Below are positions 62,462 to 64,000 of a stretch of DNA of 64,000 nt, piece by piece. The notes under the pieces are model-generated. The model worked only from the letters and a program-made list of their open reading frames with translations, searched no databases and was not told where the DNA came from. The DNA comes from Cyclobacterium jeungdonense (GTDB lineage: Bacteria > Bacteroidota > Bacteroidia > Cytophagales > Cyclobacteriaceae), in NCBI RefSeq assembly GCF_010994275.1, contig NZ_WMCD01000005.1:1-64000 (forward strand). The letters run 5' to 3'. Each line of letters begins with the position of its first letter. Positions within the stretch are counted from its first letter, which is position 1. Position numbers and translations under genes: made by a program.

Positions 62462-64000
62462 TTACCTTTTAAAGATTTTGAACGTCCTTTTTCCCTTGTT
62501 CGTGGATAGGCTAATCAAATAATGGTTACCTGGATAAGGACGTAAATCAATCCTGTACCTGGTTTTTCCGATTTTTTCCAGGTCTGGTTCTAGTCTTATC
62601 CGTTGGTCCTGGCTTATAAGCTCCGCCTGGAGTACCTCTTCTCTTTCATCAAAATGAACAAAGTCCGTTGTTGGGTTGGGAAAGGGAAGTATGGTTTCAA
62701 TGACCTGAGTATTGGAGACGCGGATTACTTCGGAGTAGCTGCTTTGCCCGTCCCGGTCTACCTGCCGGATCCGGTAATAGCTCCAGCTGGACTCAAAAGT
62801 GCTGTCCATAGCCTCGTATTGTACCTTTCCATTGGTTACTCCCCCAGACGGAATCTTTTCTTGCAGCTCTTTCCATGAAAAACCATCTGAGGACCGCTCC
62901 ATGACAAAATGGCTCGTGTTTTTTTCCTGAAGAGTTACCCAGCTCAGGCAATTATTATCCCCGCAAGCTTGTCCCTCAAAACTTCCCCAACGCAAGGGCA
63001 AAAACAAACTCACCAATTCGTAATCGAAATCCATTGTATTTCCTCCAGCTTCTTCGTAATATTCCATCACCAGATCCAATTGATCCACGCCATCCGGCAC
63101 ATCGAATTGCGCCGTGTACTCCTGAGCTGTACTACCACCTGATTCCCATTGTCCGGAGAGCATCCAGGTCGTTCCTCCATCCAGGCTTAGCCTAAACCCA
63201 TCATCGGCACGAATGGCAAAATTCAGCGTGCCTGGCTCTACATCAAGTCGCATCTTATACCGAATTGAAAACCGGTCTGTTAGAAAAGGACAACCGTAAT
63301 CAGGAGTAAAAGTAACCGGCGAGGAAGGCAGTCCGTTGTAATCAAAATCCTGGACTAAAACCGCATTTTCTGTTACCCGGCCTAAATAATTTTCGGAATC
63401 AAAGTTTTTAGCACCGGAATACACATGACCTATCCATTCGTTGGTACCATAGGCTGACTGATCCAGGTCCTCGATCACACTGATAGTAACTTCTAACACG
63501 TTGGAAGAAAAGGTATTTACCAGTGTATTTCCCTCGGCATCCAAAGCCGTATTTTCTGCCTTTCTTCTATAATACCGGGTACCGGTCCAGGCGTTTTCAG
63601 GAATAGACTCATCGTAGGCAGGGATATCATAAGTCAATCCGGCAGCACCGGAAATGGATATCCAGTCTGACTCCGAGGGATTTTCTACACTGGTATATTG
63701 CCATTGATAGGTGGGCACGGTTCCTTCTGCAAAAACAGCAGGACCCAGGGATTCGAAAGGCTCGGGATCAGGTGCTATCCCGCAATAAGAGCGGACACCG
63801 GTTTCATTTCCAGCATTGCGAACCTCCCCCGGACCAAAATAGAGCTCAAAATTAAAACTCAACCGGTTGTTTCCCTCCTTTTCGTAAAAGTGCAAGTCCA
63901 TCCAGATAGATTCCCCACCATCAAAGGGAATGTAATAGTTTCTTATATTTTGATTGTAGACAAAATTGTAATACCCATCACTCCCATCCTTGTACCAGTT
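62462..64000 (-). CDS. Large PA14-like protein with T9SS sorting domain (5' end outside window)
   Basis: The frame is open to base 64000 and beyond, so the protein's start is not seen (513 codons visible including the stop). Two similar beta-sandwich units are present (from [11 protein letters not shown] to FELYFGPGE, and [11 protein letters not shown] to DYELVSL). Each has [16 protein letters not shown]- or [11 protein letters not shown]-type segments as in PA14 domains, which bind carbohydrate. An Ig-like region ([18 protein letters not shown]) stands between. The end ([21 protein letters not shown] ... FKIFKR) is a type A T9SS sorting domain, so it is exported to the outside or the cell surface. 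Its transcription could continue toward uvrA, but uvrA has its own promoter. Confidence 0.85.
   Translation of the reverse strand, partial: NWYKDGSDGYYNFVYNQNIRNYYIPFDGGESIWMDLHFYEKEGNNRLSFNFELYFGPGEVRNAGNETGVRSYCGIAPDPEPFESLGPAVFAEGTVPTYQWQYTSVENPSESDWISISGAAGLTYDIPAYDESIPENAWTGTRYYRRKAENTALDAEGNTLVNTFSSNVLEVTISVIEDLDQSAYGTNEWIGHVYSGAKNFDSENYLGRVTENAVLVQDFDYNGLPSSPVTFTPDYGCPFLTDRFSIRYKMRLDVEPGTLNFAIRADDGFRLSLDGGTTWMLSGQWESGGSTAQEYTAQFDVPDGVDQLDLVMEYYEEAGGNTMDFDYELVSLFLPLRWGSFEGQACGDNNCLSWVTLQEKNTSHFVMERSSDGFSWKELQEKIPSGGVTNGKVQYEAMDSTFESSWSYYRIRQVDRDGQSSYSEVIRVSNTQVIETILPFPNPTTDFVHFDEREEVLQAELISQDQRIRLEPDLEKIGKTRYRIDLRPYPGNHYLISLSTNKGKRTFKIFKR

Noticed and set aside
1-64000. tRNA or rRNA genes
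   Set aside because: The intergenic gaps were scanned by eye for cloverleaf-type arms and conserved TTCGA words; none was convincing.

Overview
The window looks like a chromosomal segment of a Bacteroidota bacterium of the Cytophagales, most like Cyclobacteriaceae (Algoriphagus/Cyclobacterium/Echinicola group). This rests on a C-terminal type IX secretion sorting domain, a DUF4221-like lipoprotein, LytTR regulators with LytS-type kinases, Tat-exported Gfo/Idh and sugar-isomerase proteins, few Shine-Dalgarno sequences, and promoters of the TTTG / TAnnTTTG type. The species assignment is inference. No tRNA, rRNA or CRISPR array was seen.

Layout. 1-4.1 kb: the 3' end of an IS481-like transposase, a shortened DUF4221-like lipoprotein, a membrane-anchored alpha/beta hydrolase, a small outer-membrane barrel and a hemerythrin-like protein. 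4.1-8.3 kb: a repeat-bearing spacer, a Crp/Fnr regulator with a palindromic site before an MFS gene, an array of four evenly spaced hairpins, and a secreted beta-helix protein. 8.6-15.5 kb: a tight six-gene operon encoding a PqqD-like protein, an ATP-grasp ligase, a fold-type III PLP decarboxylase, a urea-transporter/M23-peptidase fusion, a YaiO-like TPR/outer-membrane barrel and a TPR protein. I see no described system with this make-up, and it is the best candidate for new biology here. 15.6-25.5 kb: a gene remnant and two divergent sets of 'planctomycete-type' cytochrome (DUF1549/DUF1553) plus DUF1501 genes, one with a beta-propeller gene. 25.5-33.4 kb: a secreted propeller-like protein, an amino-acid permease fused to PTS EIIA-like and RCK_C domains, a CynX-type MFS protein, a DUF2179 protein, mtgA and hflX.

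33.6-39.9 kb is a seven-gene plus-strand run (rfbC, CpsB-type phosphatase, epimerase, TPR protein, phosphosulfolactate synthase, DUF368 candidate polyprenyl-phosphate translocase, aroE), followed by a PIN-PhoH protein. 41.4-50.0 kb on the minus strand holds two LytTR regulators, a LytS-like kinase, a MoxR ATPase, rluE, an OmpA-like lipoprotein, recG and an APH-family kinase. 50.3-53.5 kb: a sodium:solute symporter, a Fur-family regulator and two small membrane proteins.

53.5-56.8 kb is a three-gene exported sugar operon (TIM-barrel isomerase-like, Gfo/Idh/MocA, SUMF1-like). 57-59.4 kb is an SGNH/MBOAT O-acylation pair. The window ends with uvrA, which has a strong promoter placed so that its mRNA should be nearly leaderless, and the 3' part of a large PA14-like T9SS cargo gene. 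Much of the accessory content concerns the envelope and carbohydrates: surface-sugar synthesis, O-acylation, peptidoglycan enzymes, outer-membrane proteins and exported sugar-modifying proteins.
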